42,694 nucleotides of DNA from Xanthobacteraceae bacterium (lineage in GTDB: Bacteria > Pseudomonadota > Alphaproteobacteria > Rhizobiales > Xanthobacteraceae), in NCBI GenBank assembly GCA_019745775.1, contig JAIESR010000005.1, positions 1 to 42,694 of the forward strand. The letters run 5' to 3'. Of the stretch, positions 1 to 8,120 are shown piece after piece. Within the stretch, counting starts at the first letter, position 1, and every line of letters begins with the position of its first letter. The notes beneath the pieces are model-generated. The model ran no database searches, was not told where the DNA came from, and saw only the letters and a list, made by a program, of their open reading frames with translations. Position numbers and translations under genes: made by a program.

Positions 1-365
1 AGCCGGACCAGCCGGTCGAAGACGATTTCGAGCATCGGCAGACGCTCGTAGGAGACCATCGCCGAATCGATGATCGCGCGAATACCGGAATTGTCATTGA
101 GCGAGATGTCGGTGAGGCTGAAGCCGAGGAGGCTGTCGATTTCCTCTTGATTGAGAACGCGTTCGGCGCCGCCCTTGCCGCCCGACATGAAGTCGGAGCC
201 GTCGCCGCCCATGCCGGACCACTGTGGACCGCCCTCCGAGCCTTCCCCGCCCTCTCCTTCGGCCTTCGGCTCACCCTGCGCGCCAGCGCCGTCGGCCTCG
301 AGCGCCAACCCCCACTCGGCGGCGAGCGCGTCCTGGTCGATCTGCTGGTCTTTCCCGAGGCTCAC
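1..365 (-). CDS. fliM: flagellar motor switch protein FliM, N-terminal part (cut by window edge)
   Basis: FliM is part of the C-ring (switch complex) and binds CheY-P to set the direction of rotation. Reverse translation gives about 121 residues. They begin with an acidic, Gly-rich stretch and then the family hallmark LNQEEIDSLLGF (near residue 72), followed by the start of the conserved FliM middle domain (RAIIDSAMVSYERLPML). The rest of the gene lies beyond base 1. The start is inferred as GTG at 365-363, which overlaps the fliL stop in a 4-base GTGA junction; the frame is open from there to the window edge. The glycine- and glutamate-rich spacer before LNQEE is unusual. Fusion with or coupling to fliL fits the usual fliL-fliM order. 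Identity is secure; the exact start is moderately sure. Confidence 0.9.
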   Translation of the reverse strand, partial: MSLGKDQQIDQDALAAEWGLALEADGAGAQGEPKAEGEGGEGSEGGPQWSGMGGDGSDFMSGGKGGAERVLNQEEIDSLLGFSLTDISLNDNSGIRAIIDSAMVSYERLPMLEIVFDRLVR

Positions 366-883
366 TGGACGACGATTTCCTTGAACAGGACGGCGTTGAT
401 GCGGCTCGGCGCGATCGCGGCGTTCACGCGCCGGGTCAGTTCTTCCTTCAAGCGGTAGAGACCGGCGGACCCGTCGAGATCGCTCGGACGCAGCTCACGC
501 AGGTAGGTCTGGAACGCGTCCATCACCCGCGGCATCGTGGTCTGGATCTGCGGCGTGAGCGTCGCGTCGGGCAGTTCGAGCACTACCTTGACCTTGAGAT
601 ATTGCGTGCGCTCGCTGCCGGTGGTCGAGAGATTGACCAACACTTCCGGCACGTCGAGGAACACCGCCGGCTTCGCCTGTGCGACGACCGGCTTCGCCTC
701 CTTCGATCCGCTCATCATGAAGTAAGCGCCGGTGCCGCCGCCGATCAGGACCAGCGCGCCGGCGGCTGCGATCATGATCGTCTTGCGCGAGAATTTCGAT
801 TGCGCCGGGGTCGTCGCTTCGGCGCCGTCTTCGGCTTCCTCTTCGGCCTCTTCAGCTTCCATCTTCTTTGGCTTGGATGCCAT
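362..883 (-). CDS. fliL: flagellar basal-body-associated protein FliL
   Basis: FliL is a single-pass inner-membrane protein that sits around the stator and supports motor torque. The 173-aa product has an acidic, Lys/Glu-rich cytoplasmic N-terminus, one membrane helix at about residues 34-53 (IMIAAAGALVLIGGG then AYFM), and a periplasmic FliL domain (VFLDVPEVLVNL, then YLKVKVVLEL) ending in FKEIVVQ. The ATG at 883 is chosen because AGGGG lies at a proper distance upstream; an in-frame TTG at 892 would abut that ribosome-binding site. The gene is followed by fliM through a GTGA overlap. A CtrA-like half site lies about 100 bases upstream (985-992). Confidence 0.93.
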   Translation of the reverse strand: MASKPKKMEAEEAEEEAEDGAEATTPAQSKFSRKTIMIAAAGALVLIGGGTGAYFMMSGSKEAKPVVAQAKPAVFLDVPEVLVNLSTTGSERTQYLKVKVVLELPDATLTPQIQTTMPRVMDAFQTYLRELRPSDLDGSAGLYRLKEELTRRVNAAIAPSRINAVLFKEIVVQ

Positions 884-984
884 CCCCGTCAACCCCTGCG
901 CTGTCGGCTCGCTGTCGGTCAGGCCGCCAGAAAAACGGCGCCGCGCGGGCCTTCGTTACCCTTGGTGGTAACGTTAGGTTCCGA

Positions 985-992
985 ATGGTTAA
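985..992 (-). promoter_or_regulatory. CtrA-like half site upstream of fliL
   Basis: An exact copy of the octamer TTAACCAT reads on the minus strand, about 100 bases before the fliL ATG. In Caulobacter this octamer is a half form of the CtrA motif TTAA-N7-TTAA and drives fliLM-type early flagellar promoters. Only the half site is well matched here (the extended 8-base comparison gives 6 of 8). The same octamer or its full form recurs at other flagellar promoters in this window. The assignment is inferred. Confidence 0.45.
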
Positions 993-1117
993 CGGATTGT
1001 TGCTACGGGCTTGCCGGGGCGGAAAGATTTGCCGGGTGGATGGTTTCGCTGGAATGAATCTGCCGCCTGCGCGCCCCGGCCATTTTCGTAACCAATTGAT
1101 CTGGCATCGTTTTCTGT

Positions 1118-1134
1118 TTGGCACGCCGCCTGCA
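1118..1134 (+). promoter_or_regulatory. sigma-54 type promoter for flgF operon
   Basis: TTGGCACG, four bases, then CTGCA matches the sigma-54 consensus YTGGCACG-N4-TTGCW with one mismatch, and the invariant GG and GC are 10 bases apart. It lies about 100 bases upstream of the flgF ATG and points toward it. The rest of the 349-base gap between fliL and flgF holds the CtrA-like half site at 985-992 and no convincing ORF. Confidence 0.75.
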
Positions 1135-1232
1135 ATGACCCTGGCGAGCTGGACGCTTGGGAGAGCGGAAAGCGAAACCGACGGGCGGACGCATGGGAGT
1201 GCGGACACTCGTTCGGCTGGGGAGCATGCCGA

Positions 1233-2003
1233 ATGGAAAACCTCGCTCTTATCGGGCTGTCACGGCAGATCGCGCTGCATCGCGAGCTCGAGGTCGTCGC
1301 CAACAACATCGCGAACCTGGACACCACCGGATACAAGGCCGACGGCTCGGTGTTCCACGAGTTCCTGATGCCGGTCGCGCGGCACAGCCATTTCCAGGGC
1401 CGCGATCAGCGCCTGAGCTTCGTGCACGACCGCGCCACTTGGCACAATTTCTCGGCCGGCACGATCAAGCAGACCGGCAACCCGCTCGACGTCTCGATCG
1501 ACGGCGACGCCTTCATGGTGGTGCAGACGGCTCGCGGCGAGCGCTACACCCGCAACGGTGCGCTGCAGATCAACGCCACCGGCCAGCTCGTGACCGCGGG
1601 CGGCGATCCGGTGCTTGGTGACGGCGGCCCGATCCAGTTCCAGCCGACCGACGGCAAAGTCTCGATCAATCCGGACGGTACCATCACCGTGCGCGAAGCC
1701 GGCAACGCCGCGTCCGACTCGGCGCGCGGCAAGCTCCGGCTCGTCCGTTTCGACCGCGTGGCGACCCTCTTGAAGGACGGCGCATCCATGTTCCGCGCGC
1801 CGGACGGCACCGCACCGCAGCCGGCCGAGAACAGCGTGCGCGTCGTGCAGGGCACGATCGAAGGCTCCAACGTGAAGCCGGTCGTCGAGATGGCGCGCAT
1901 GATGGAGCTGACGCGCACCTATACGATGATCTCGAACCTGTTGCAGCAGGCGGGCGATCACCGCCGCGGCGCGCTCGAAAAGCTCGCCGAAGTACCGGCC
2001 TGA
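1233..2003 (+). CDS. flgF: flagellar basal-body rod protein FlgF
   Basis: FlgF forms part of the proximal rod of the flagellar axle, exported by the flagellar type III system. The 256-aa product begins with the axial-protein heptad region (VANNIANLDTTGYKAD, residues about 22-37, the classic rod/hook ANNxAN signature) and ends with a matching C-terminal helix (VVEMARMMELTRTYTM). The length is normal for alphaproteobacterial FlgF. The ATG at 1233 is preceded by GGGGAG at suitable spacing. It is the first gene of flgF-flgG-flgA-flgH, and a sigma-54 type promoter lies at 1118-1134. Confidence 0.95.
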   Translation: MENLALIGLSRQIALHRELEVVANNIANLDTTGYKADGSVFHEFLMPVARHSHFQGRDQRLSFVHDRATWHNFSAGTIKQTGNPLDVSIDGDAFMVVQTARGERYTRNGALQINATGQLVTAGGDPVLGDGGPIQFQPTDGKVSINPDGTITVREAGNAASDSARGKLRLVRFDRVATLLKDGASMFRAPDGTAPQPAENSVRVVQGTIEGSNVKPVVEMARMMELTRTYTMISNLLQQAGDHRRGALEKLAEVPA

Positions 2004-2019
2004 GCCAACGGAGACATCC

Positions 2020-2808
2020 ATGCGCGCGCTTCATACCGCAGCGACCGGAATGGTGGCCCAGGAACTCAACGTCCAGGTCATCTCCAACAACATCGCGAAC
2101 ATGCGCACGACCGGCTACAAACGCCAGCGTGCGGAATTCCAGGACCTGCTCTACGAGCACGTCAGCCGCGTCGGCACCCAGACCTCGACGCAAGGCAATA
2201 TCCTCCCGGTGGGCATCGATCTCGGCGGCGGCGTCAAGACCGTCGGCACGCCGCGCATCATGACGCAGGGCACGATCGCACAGACCGGCAAGGATTTCGA
2301 CGTCGCGATCCGCGGCGAAGGCTTCTTCAAGATCCTGCGCACGGACGGCACCTTCGCCTATACCCGGGACGGTTCGTTCCAGATGGACGCGCAGGGCCGC
2401 ATCGTCACCGCCAAGGGCCTGGTGGTGCAGCCCGGCATCACCGTCCCGGCCAACTCGACGTCGGTGACGATCAACCAACAGGGTCAGGTATCGGCCATCG
2501 TCGCCGGCACCACCACGCCGACCGTGCTCGGCCAGCTCACGATGACGCGCTTCGTCAACAAGGCCGGCTTGCAGCCGATCGGCGACAATCTCTTCCTGGA
2601 GACGCCGGCCTCGGGCACTCCGCAGGACGGGCTGGCCAACACCGACGGCTACGGCGACATGATGCAAGGCAGCCTCGAGCAGGCCAATGTCGAAGCCGTG
2701 ACCGAGATTTCCGACCTGATCGCCGCGCAGCGCGCCTACGAGATGAACGCCAAGGTCATCTCGGCCGCCGATCAGATGCTGCAGTCCACGTCCGCGATGA
2801 TCCGCTGA
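2020..2808 (+). CDS. flgG: flagellar basal-body rod protein FlgG (distal rod)
   Basis: FlgG builds the distal rod that passes through the P and L rings. The 262-aa protein has the length and ends expected for the family: an N-terminal MRALHTAATGM with SNNIANMRTTGYKRQR at about residues 25-40, and a C-terminal QRAYEMNAKVISAADQML motif. The gene starts 16 bases after flgF, with a GGAGA ribosome-binding site. The close spacing on both sides shows that it belongs to one operon with flgF and flgA. Confidence 0.97.
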   Translation: MRALHTAATGMVAQELNVQVISNNIANMRTTGYKRQRAEFQDLLYEHVSRVGTQTSTQGNILPVGIDLGGGVKTVGTPRIMTQGTIAQTGKDFDVAIRGEGFFKILRTDGTFAYTRDGSFQMDAQGRIVTAKGLVVQPGITVPANSTSVTINQQGQVSAIVAGTTTPTVLGQLTMTRFVNKAGLQPIGDNLFLETPASGTPQDGLANTDGYGDMMQGSLEQANVEAVTEISDLIAAQRAYEMNAKVISAADQMLQSTSAMIR

Positions 2809-2819
2809 GGAGACGAACC

Positions 2820-3917
2820 ATGACCATCCGCCTGGCCGCATTCTCGCTCCTCGCCCTCACCGTTCCTGCCGCCTTCCAGCCCGCGGCCGCGCAGATCGGT
2901 GGCAACGGCTCGTTCGCCGACCGTTTCGCCGCGCACGCGCCGATCACGCAACGCATCAGCGGCCCCACCCTCAAAGGCACGGTCACGGTGGTCGGCGACA
3001 TCGTGCGCATCGGCGATCTGGTGGAAAACGCCGGCGCCGCCGCCAATGTGGCGATCTTCCGCGCCCCCGACCTCGGCCAGACCGGCCGGGTCGCGGTCGA
3101 GCGCGTCATCGAGGCGGTGCTGCCGCATGAGATCGTCGACCTCGAAACCCGCGGCCTGACCGAAGTCGTGGTGACGCGCGCGAGCGCCACGGTCACGCCG
3201 AAGGACATCGAGGCGCGCATCACGCAAGCGCTCGCCGGCCGGCAGCGCAACACCGATGCGGCGAATCTCACGCTGACCTTCGACGCCGAGGCGCGTCCCT
3301 TCCACATCGAGCCGGGCACGGAGCTGCGCATCGCGCGCATGACCTTCGATCCGCGCGGCGGCCGCTTCGACGTGCTGTTCGAACGGCCGGGCAATCGCAA
3401 CCTGATCCGCTTCACCGGCACCTATGCAGAAACCTTCGAGGCCGTCGTGCTGACGCGCCCGATCGCGGCCAACGAGGCGCTGCGCGCCTCCGACGTGACC
3501 GTCGTGCGGCGTCCGAAGGCGGAATTCCAGGGCAACATCATCACCGCCCCCGAGCAGGCGGTCGGCCTCGCGCCGCGCCGCGCGATGCGGTCGGGCGACC
3601 TGCTGCGCCAGAACGACCTCGGCAAGGCCGAGCTGGTCGCGCGCAACGACAACGTCACCATCACCTTCCAGGTGCCGGGGATCACGCTGACCATGCGCGG
3701 CAAGGCGATCGAGGGCGGCGCGCAGGGCGACACCATCAGCGTGCTCAACGTGCAATCCAAGCGTACGATCCAGGCGACCGTCGCCGGCCCGGGCCATGTC
3801 GTGGTGACGGCGACGTCGCTTGTGAGCATCACCCCGGCCACGACCGCGCCGCGCCTCGCCGCCCAGACCACCGGCCGCACCAATCCCACCACGCAACCGC
3901 ACGCCCGTGCCGAGTGA
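2820..3917 (+). CDS. flgA: flagellar P-ring assembly chaperone FlgA
   Basis: FlgA is a periplasmic chaperone for assembly of the FlgI P-ring. The 365-aa product starts with a Sec signal peptide (MTIRLAAFSLLALTVPAAFQ, cleavage near AAAQ). It has a long N-terminal domain and then a C-terminal SAF-type domain (VVLTRPIAANEALRASDV, LAPRRAMRSGDLLRQNDL, VTITFQVPGITLTMRGKAI, VQSKRTIQATVAGPGHVVV). It is longer than enterobacterial FlgA (about 220 aa). The gene lies 11 bases after flgG with a GGAGA site, and its TGA overlaps the upstream flgH GTG candidate. Confidence 0.93.
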   Translation: MTIRLAAFSLLALTVPAAFQPAAAQIGGNGSFADRFAAHAPITQRISGPTLKGTVTVVGDIVRIGDLVENAGAAANVAIFRAPDLGQTGRVAVERVIEAVLPHEIVDLETRGLTEVVVTRASATVTPKDIEARITQALAGRQRNTDAANLTLTFDAEARPFHIEPGTELRIARMTFDPRGGRFDVLFERPGNRNLIRFTGTYAETFEAVVLTRPIAANEALRASDVTVVRRPKAEFQGNIITAPEQAVGLAPRRAMRSGDLLRQNDLGKAELVARNDNVTITFQVPGITLTMRGKAIEGGAQGDTISVLNVQSKRTIQATVAGPGHVVVTATSLVSITPATTAPRLAAQTTGRTNPTTQPHARAE

Positions 3918-4735
3918 GTGTCATGACAGTTGAATCCACGTTGCATTCAGATCACGGCAAGCGAGACACAATCGTGCACGGTACGCAAACCCTGCTCTCG
4001 CGGCGCAAGCGGTTGCTGGTCACATGTGCGCTCCTGCTGCTCTTGACCAACTGCTCGTCGCTCGAGCGGCTGCGCACCGTCGGCGAGCAGCCGAACCTCG
4101 ACGCGATCCAGAATCCCACGACGCGCGCGGGCTACAAGCCCGTGCAGATGCCGATGCCGGCGCCGCAGCCGGCGATCTACCAGCCGAATTCGCTCTGGCG
4201 CACCGGCTCGCGCGCGTTCTTCAAGGATCAGCGCGCCAACCAGATCGGCGACATCCTCACCGTGCAGATCAAGATCACCGACCGCGCCCAGTTCGAGAAC
4301 GAAACCCAGCGCAGCCGCAAGAACCTGGAGAATTCCGGCGTCGACAATTTCATCGGCTCGAAAGCGATCAGCCCGACGTCGCCGTTTGCGCCGCCGTTCC
4401 GCATCCTGACCGCCGACTCCAACGGATCGAGCGAAGGCAAGGGGTCGATCGACCGCAAGGAAGAGCTGCTCACCAATCTCGCCGCCGTCGTCACGCAGGT
4501 CTTGCCGAACGGCAACCTGGTGATCGAGGGCAAGCAGGAGATCCGCGTCAACTTCGAAGTCCGCGAGCTGCTGGTCGGAGGCATCGTGCGGCCGGAAGAC
4601 ATCCAGAGCGACAACACCATCGAGTCCACCAAGATCGCCGAGGCGCGCATCGCCTATGGCGGCCGCGGCCAGATCACCGACGTGCAGCAGCCGCGCTACG
4701 GCCAGCAGGTGCTCGACGTGCTGCTGCCGTTCTAA
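3914..4735 (+). CDS. flgH: flagellar L-ring lipoprotein FlgH
   Basis: FlgH forms the outer-membrane L-ring. The product contains the family blocks SLWRTGSRAFFKDQRANQIG, DILTVQIKITD and LPNGNLVIEGKQEIRVNFE and the C-terminal GRGQITDVQQPRYGQQVLD. A lipoprotein signal ends at LLLTNC (Cys47 counted from the GTG); the lipobox is atypical, with Asn before the Cys. Three starts are possible: GTG 3914 (GTGA overlap with flgA), ATG 3923 and GTG 3974. The last gives the most normal, short signal peptide, since the region before SRRKRLL is unusually long. Identity is sure; the start is not. Confidence 0.93.
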   Translation: MSVMTVESTLHSDHGKRDTIVHGTQTLLSRRKRLLVTCALLLLLTNCSSLERLRTVGEQPNLDAIQNPTTRAGYKPVQMPMPAPQPAIYQPNSLWRTGSRAFFKDQRANQIGDILTVQIKITDRAQFENETQRSRKNLENSGVDNFIGSKAISPTSPFAPPFRILTADSNGSSEGKGSIDRKEELLTNLAAVVTQVLPNGNLVIEGKQEIRVNFEVRELLVGGIVRPEDIQSDNTIESTKIAEARIAYGGRGQITDVQQPRYGQQVLDVLLPF

Positions 4736-4854
4736 TGCGTCACCGTTCGCGTTCCATCCGCGTGCGTTTCAATCCTCGCGTTGCACGACCGGAATCAAAG
4801 TGACGTAGCTGAGCTCCCCGCCGTTCCCTCGTGCACAAGGGGATGGTGTCAACG

Positions 4855-4890
4855 ACACGGCCTCCGGAAGCTCCCCTCCGGAGGCCGTGT
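4855..4890. terminator. perfect 14-bp hairpin after flgH
   Basis: ACACGGCCTCCGGA at 4855-4868 pairs exactly with 4877-4890 around an 8-base loop. It lies between the flgH stop (4735) and the next ATG (4944). No T-run follows on either strand, so it is either a factor-assisted terminator or an RNA-stabilising stem. Its presence rules out the long in-frame ATG start at 4887 for the next gene as the more natural choice. Confidence 0.55.
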
Positions 4891-4943
4891 TCGTGTATGT
4901 GGGGTCTATTGACGCGCGGGCCGAGGCGCAGGAACGTTGCTGC

Positions 4944-6092
4944 ATGAAACGCAGCGAGCACCGAATCCTCACCACCCACGTCGGCAGCCTGATCCGACCC
5001 AAGGCGCTGCTCGACGCCGCGCGCGATCCCGATCCCGCACGTCGTGATGCGCATGAGCGCGCGCTCACAAAGGCGGTGGCCGACGTGGTCGCGCGCCAGG
5101 CCAGGGCCGGCATCGATGTGGTCAATGACGGCGAGTACGGCAAGTCCGGCTGGGCGAACTACAGCCTAGAGCGGCTCTCCGGTTTCGAGCCGCGGCCGGA
5201 CACGCTTTACGAGGCGGTGTGGCTCGGCCGCGACCGTCACCGCTTCGCGGAGTTCATGGCGGCGGAATTTCCACGCGGCACCGTCGGCACGCCCGGCCAT
5301 GCCTGCACCCAGCCGATCGTCTATCGCGGCCACGCCGCCGTGCGTCGCGACATCGCCAACCTGAAAGCCGCCGCCGCCGCCGCGCCGACCGAGGACGTGT
5401 TCTTCACCTGTGTGGCGCCGGCGAGCGTCGGCTACGACGCCGCCAACGAACACTACGCCAGCGAACGCGACTATGTGTTCGCGATCGCGAGCGCCATGCG
5501 CGAGGAATATCTCGAAGTGATCAAGGCCGGGCTGGTGCTCCAGGTCGACGACGCCGTGCTCGCCAACATGTACGACCACCTGGTCGCGCAAAGCCCGCAG
5601 AAATATCGCGACTGGGCGGAGCTGCGCGTCGCCGCGCTCAACCATGCGCTTGACGGCATCCCGCAGGATCGCGTGCGCTATCACGTCTGCTTCGGAAGCT
5701 GGCACGTGCCGCATGTGGCCGACGCGCAGCTCGAGGACATCGTCGACCTGATCCTCAAAGTGAACGCCGGCGCCTATTCGACCGAGGCGGCGAACGTGCG
5801 CCACGAGCACGAATGGTATGTGTGGGAGAAGGTCAAGCTGCCGCCCGGCAAGGTGCTGATCCCGGGCGTGGTCACGCATCACACCACGACGGTCGAGCAT
5901 CCGCGGCTTGTCGCCGAGCGGATCATGACATTTGCCAAGCTCGTCGGCCGCGAGAACGTGATCGCCGGCACCGACTGCGGCTTCGCGCAGGCACAGGACA
6001 TGCAGCGCGTGCACCCGCAGGTGATGTGGGCGAAGCTCGAGACGCTCGCCGAAGGCGCGCGGCTGGCGAGCAGGCAGTTGTGGGGTCGATGA
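4944..6092 (+). CDS. cobalamin-independent methionine synthase (MetE C-domain) family methyltransferase
   Basis: The 382-aa protein is a single-domain member of the MetE C-terminal/epoxyalkane:CoM transferase family, TIM barrels that activate a thiol on zinc for methyl or alkyl transfer. It opens with LTTHVGSLIRP, the usual family start, and shows VVNDGEYGKSGW. Likely zinc ligands are His247 and Cys249 (YHVCFGSWH) and Cys345 (GTDCGF). The full MetE N-terminal half is absent, so it is probably not a complete methionine synthase; the substrate cannot be told. The ATG at 4944 is preceded by AGGAA. It is out of place inside a flagellar cluster, and its 3' end faces a convergent tctC across a palindromic element. 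Confidence 0.82.
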   Translation: MKRSEHRILTTHVGSLIRPKALLDAARDPDPARRDAHERALTKAVADVVARQARAGIDVVNDGEYGKSGWANYSLERLSGFEPRPDTLYEAVWLGRDRHRFAEFMAAEFPRGTVGTPGHACTQPIVYRGHAAVRRDIANLKAAAAAAPTEDVFFTCVAPASVGYDAANEHYASERDYVFAIASAMREEYLEVIKAGLVLQVDDAVLANMYDHLVAQSPQKYRDWAELRVAALNHALDGIPQDRVRYHVCFGSWHVPHVADAQLEDIVDLILKVNAGAYSTEAANVRHEHEWYVWEKVKLPPGKVLIPGVVTHHTTTVEHPRLVAERIMTFAKLVGRENVIAGTDCGFAQAQDMQRVHPQVMWAKLETLAEGARLASRQLWGR

Positions 6093-6120
6093 CGCGACTT
6101 CTTCCGGGCGTCAGTTGATG

Positions 6121-6278
6121 TGCCCTCTCCCCTTGAGGGAGAGGGCTACTCGGTGTCTCAACGAAGAAAATTGGGTGAGGGGTATGCTTCGCAATATCCT
6201 TCTTGCGAAGAAGCCCCCTCACCCAATTTGAGTCTGTTGGACGTTCCGAGCTGCCCTCTCCCTCAAGGGGAGAGGGCA
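6121..6278. repeat. nested palindromic intergenic element
   Basis: The outer 26-base arms (6121-6146 and 6253-6278) are perfect inverted copies, and each arm is itself a small palindrome (CCCTCTCC...GGGAGAGGG). Inside lie two more inverted pairs: AAATTGGGTGAGGGG (6168-6182) with 6215-6229, and CTTCGCAA (6187-6194) with 6203-6210. The element fills the gap between two convergent genes and could end transcription from both sides. Such CCCTCTCC-type elements are dispersed in many Rhizobiales genomes; membership of that family is from general knowledge and not tested here. Confidence 0.85.
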
Positions 6279-6304
6279 CAGTAATTCCCACCCGTCACTC
6301 TTGC

Positions 6305-7321
6305 CTAGTTCGCCTGGTCGAGCGTCACGCCGGCGATCTTCACCGCCTCGGCCCAGAGCGCCATGTCCTCCTGCAGGAACTTGCCGAATTCCTCCGGCGT
6401 GAAGCTGACCGGCGACGCGCCGTATTTGTCCAGCTGCTTGATGAAAGCCGGATCCTTCGTGGCCCTGATGAACTCGCCCGCGACGCGGTCGATGATCTCG
6501 CGCGGCGTCTTGGCCGGCGCCATCATGCCGTTCCAGCTCACGCCGCGGAATCCCGGGAAGCCCGACTCCGCGATGGTCGGAACATCCTTCGCCTGCGGCG
6601 CGCGCCGGTCATCCGACAGCGCGAGCATGCGCACCGCGCCGGCCGCCGCCTGCGGCAGCGCCTCCGGCAGCGGAATGAACATCGCGGGCACGTGGCCGCC
6701 GATGATGTCGGTGAGCGCCGGCGCGGTGCCGCGATAGCTCACCGCGTTCATTTCGAGGCCCGCGCGCTTGAGGAACAGCGCCATCAGGAGATTGCTGACG
6801 CTGCCCGGACCGCCGCCGCCGGCGTAGGCGAACTTCTTCGGGTTCGCCTTGATCCAGGTGACGAAGTCTTGCAGCGTCTTGATCGGCAGCTTGCCGTTGA
6901 CGATCAGCACCTGCGGGCTGGTGCCGATCAGGCTGACCGGCGCAAGATCCTTCATCGTGTACGGCGCCTTGCCGAGCGCTGGGAAGATCGAGATCGTGCC
7001 GGTGCCGGCCCAGAAGAATGTGTGCCCGTCGGCGGACGAGCGTACGACGTCGGCGGCGGCGAGCGTGCCCATCGCGCCGACGCGATTCTCGACCACGAAC
7101 TGCTGATTGAACACTTCGGAGAGGCGCGCGCAGGTGACGCGCGCGAGATTGTCGATGTTGCCACCGGCGGCAAAGCCGACGAGCACGCGCACCGGCTTTT
7201 GCGGCCAAGTCTGCGCCTGTGCTTGCGCGCGCGCGGATGGCGCGGCGAGCGAGGCAGCGAACGCGGCGCCCGATGTCAGCAGCGCGCGGCGTGAAATGAT
7301 CGGTGTGGTCATGCTACGCAT
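6305..7321 (-). CDS. TctC/Bug-family extracytoplasmic solute receptor
   Basis: This 338-aa protein is a periplasmic binding protein of the tripartite tricarboxylate transporter (Bug) family. The N-terminus has a Tat-like signal (SRRALLTSGAAFAASLAAP, cleavage near ARAQA), followed by WPQKPVRVLVGFAAGGNIDNLAR, VVENRVGAMGTLAA and the KLPIKTLQDFV region. The ATG at 7321 is chosen because GGGGGAG lies 8 bases upstream. No TctA or TctB membrane gene is in the window, which is common for this expanded family. The ligand is unknown. The gene converges on the MetE-like gene. Confidence 0.9.
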   Translation of the reverse strand: MRSMTTPIISRRALLTSGAAFAASLAAPSARAQAQAQTWPQKPVRVLVGFAAGGNIDNLARVTCARLSEVFNQQFVVENRVGAMGTLAAADVVRSSADGHTFFWAGTGTISIFPALGKAPYTMKDLAPVSLIGTSPQVLIVNGKLPIKTLQDFVTWIKANPKKFAYAGGGGPGSVSNLLMALFLKRAGLEMNAVSYRGTAPALTDIIGGHVPAMFIPLPEALPQAAAGAVRMLALSDDRRAPQAKDVPTIAESGFPGFRGVSWNGMMAPAKTPREIIDRVAGEFIRATKDPAFIKQLDKYGASPVSFTPEEFGKFLQEDMALWAEAVKIAGVTLDQAN

Positions 7322-7423
7322 TACCAATACTCCCCCAAACAGTGCGGCCATACGGTCCGGCCAGCATTACCTCACGCACAACATGGGCGGCGGTGTGGCG
7401 CGCGGTCGCGGCATGAAAGGTCG

Positions 7424-7466
7424 CAGGCGCGCTCATGTGCGTCGAAGACACGCATGAACGCGCCTG
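7424..7466 (-). terminator. terminator hairpin after dksA
   Basis: Two 19-base arms (7424-7442 and 7448-7466) form a long stem with only three non-Watson-Crick positions and a short loop, about 30 bases beyond the dksA stop. The tail on the transcribed strand is only weakly T-rich. Confidence 0.6.
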
Positions 7467-7494
7467 TCTATGGCGTCCGGGACACGAGGTCGTT

Positions 7495-7971
7495 CTAGTC
7501 GTCGCGATAGACGCGCTCGCGCCGCTCGTGACGTTCCTGCGCCTCGATCGACAGCGTCGCGATCGGACGGGCTTCCAGGCGACGCAGCGAGATCGGCTCG
7601 CCGGTCTCCTCGCAATAGCCATAGGTGCCGTCTTCGATCCGCGAGAGCGCGGCGTCGATCTTGGCGATCAGTTTGCGCTGGCGGTCGCGCGCGCGCAGCT
7701 CGATCGCACGATCGGTCTCCGACGATGCCCGGTCGGCAAGGTCGGGGTGGTTCTCGTTCTCGGCCTGGAGATGCTGCAGCGTCTCTTTGGCCTCCTTGAG
7801 GATGTCCTCTTTCCAAGCGAGCAGCTTCTCGCGAAAGTATTCGCGCTGGCGCTCGTTCATGAACGGCTCTTTGTCGGTCGGACGGTAGTTCTTCTTGTCC
7901 GTTACCGCGGCCACGGCATGGCCGTTCTTCTTCTCCGACGGAGCCGCCCGATTATTCTTCTTATCTGGCAT
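7495..7971 (-). CDS. dksA: RNA polymerase-binding transcription factor DksA
   Basis: DksA inserts a coiled coil into the RNA polymerase secondary channel and acts with ppGpp. The 158-aa product has a Lys-rich N-terminal extension, a coiled coil from about residue 40 to 112 with the tip motif DLADRA (D77 to A82, the DxxDxA signature), and a C-terminal globular domain YGYCEETGEPI. Only one of the four usual zinc cysteines remains (C120), as is common in alphaproteobacteria, so folding is probably zinc-independent. A good GGGGAA site precedes the ATG. A sigma-70-like promoter lies at 8039-8067. It sits next to fliX within the flagellar cluster. Confidence 0.93.
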   Translation of the reverse strand: MPDKKNNRAAPSEKKNGHAVAAVTDKKNYRPTDKEPFMNERQREYFREKLLAWKEDILKEAKETLQHLQAENENHPDLADRASSETDRAIELRARDRQRKLIAKIDAALSRIEDGTYGYCEETGEPISLRRLEARPIATLSIEAQERHERRERVYRDD

Positions 7972-8038
7972 CTATTCCCCGCACTGACTGGTGCTCTCCT
8001 GGTGCGCTTCCGCGGCGCCCCCCTGCTCGCGCGGCGAG

Positions 8039-8067
8039 CTTATATAGCGGCCGTGTGACATGGACAA
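8039..8067 (-). promoter_or_regulatory. sigma-70 type promoter for dksA
   Basis: On the minus strand TTGTCC (8067-8062) and TATAAG (8044-8039) are 17 bases apart, about 70 bases before the dksA ATG. They match the -35 and -10 consensus at 4 of 6 and 5 of 6 positions. The TATATAA stretch stands out in GC-rich sequence. Confidence 0.6.
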
Positions 8068-8120
8068 TAAGGGAATGAAAGGGGAATCTTGGGACTTGGC
8101 CGGGCGCACCCGTCCGGTTA

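Noticed and set aside
4887-4943. N-terminal extension of the MetE-like protein
   Set aside because: It would begin in the 3' arm of a hairpin with no ribosome site; homologues start near the ATG at 4944, which has AGGAA upstream.
6121-6278. CRISPR array or tandem repeat
   Set aside because: The repeats are inverted and nested, with no spacers or regular unit.
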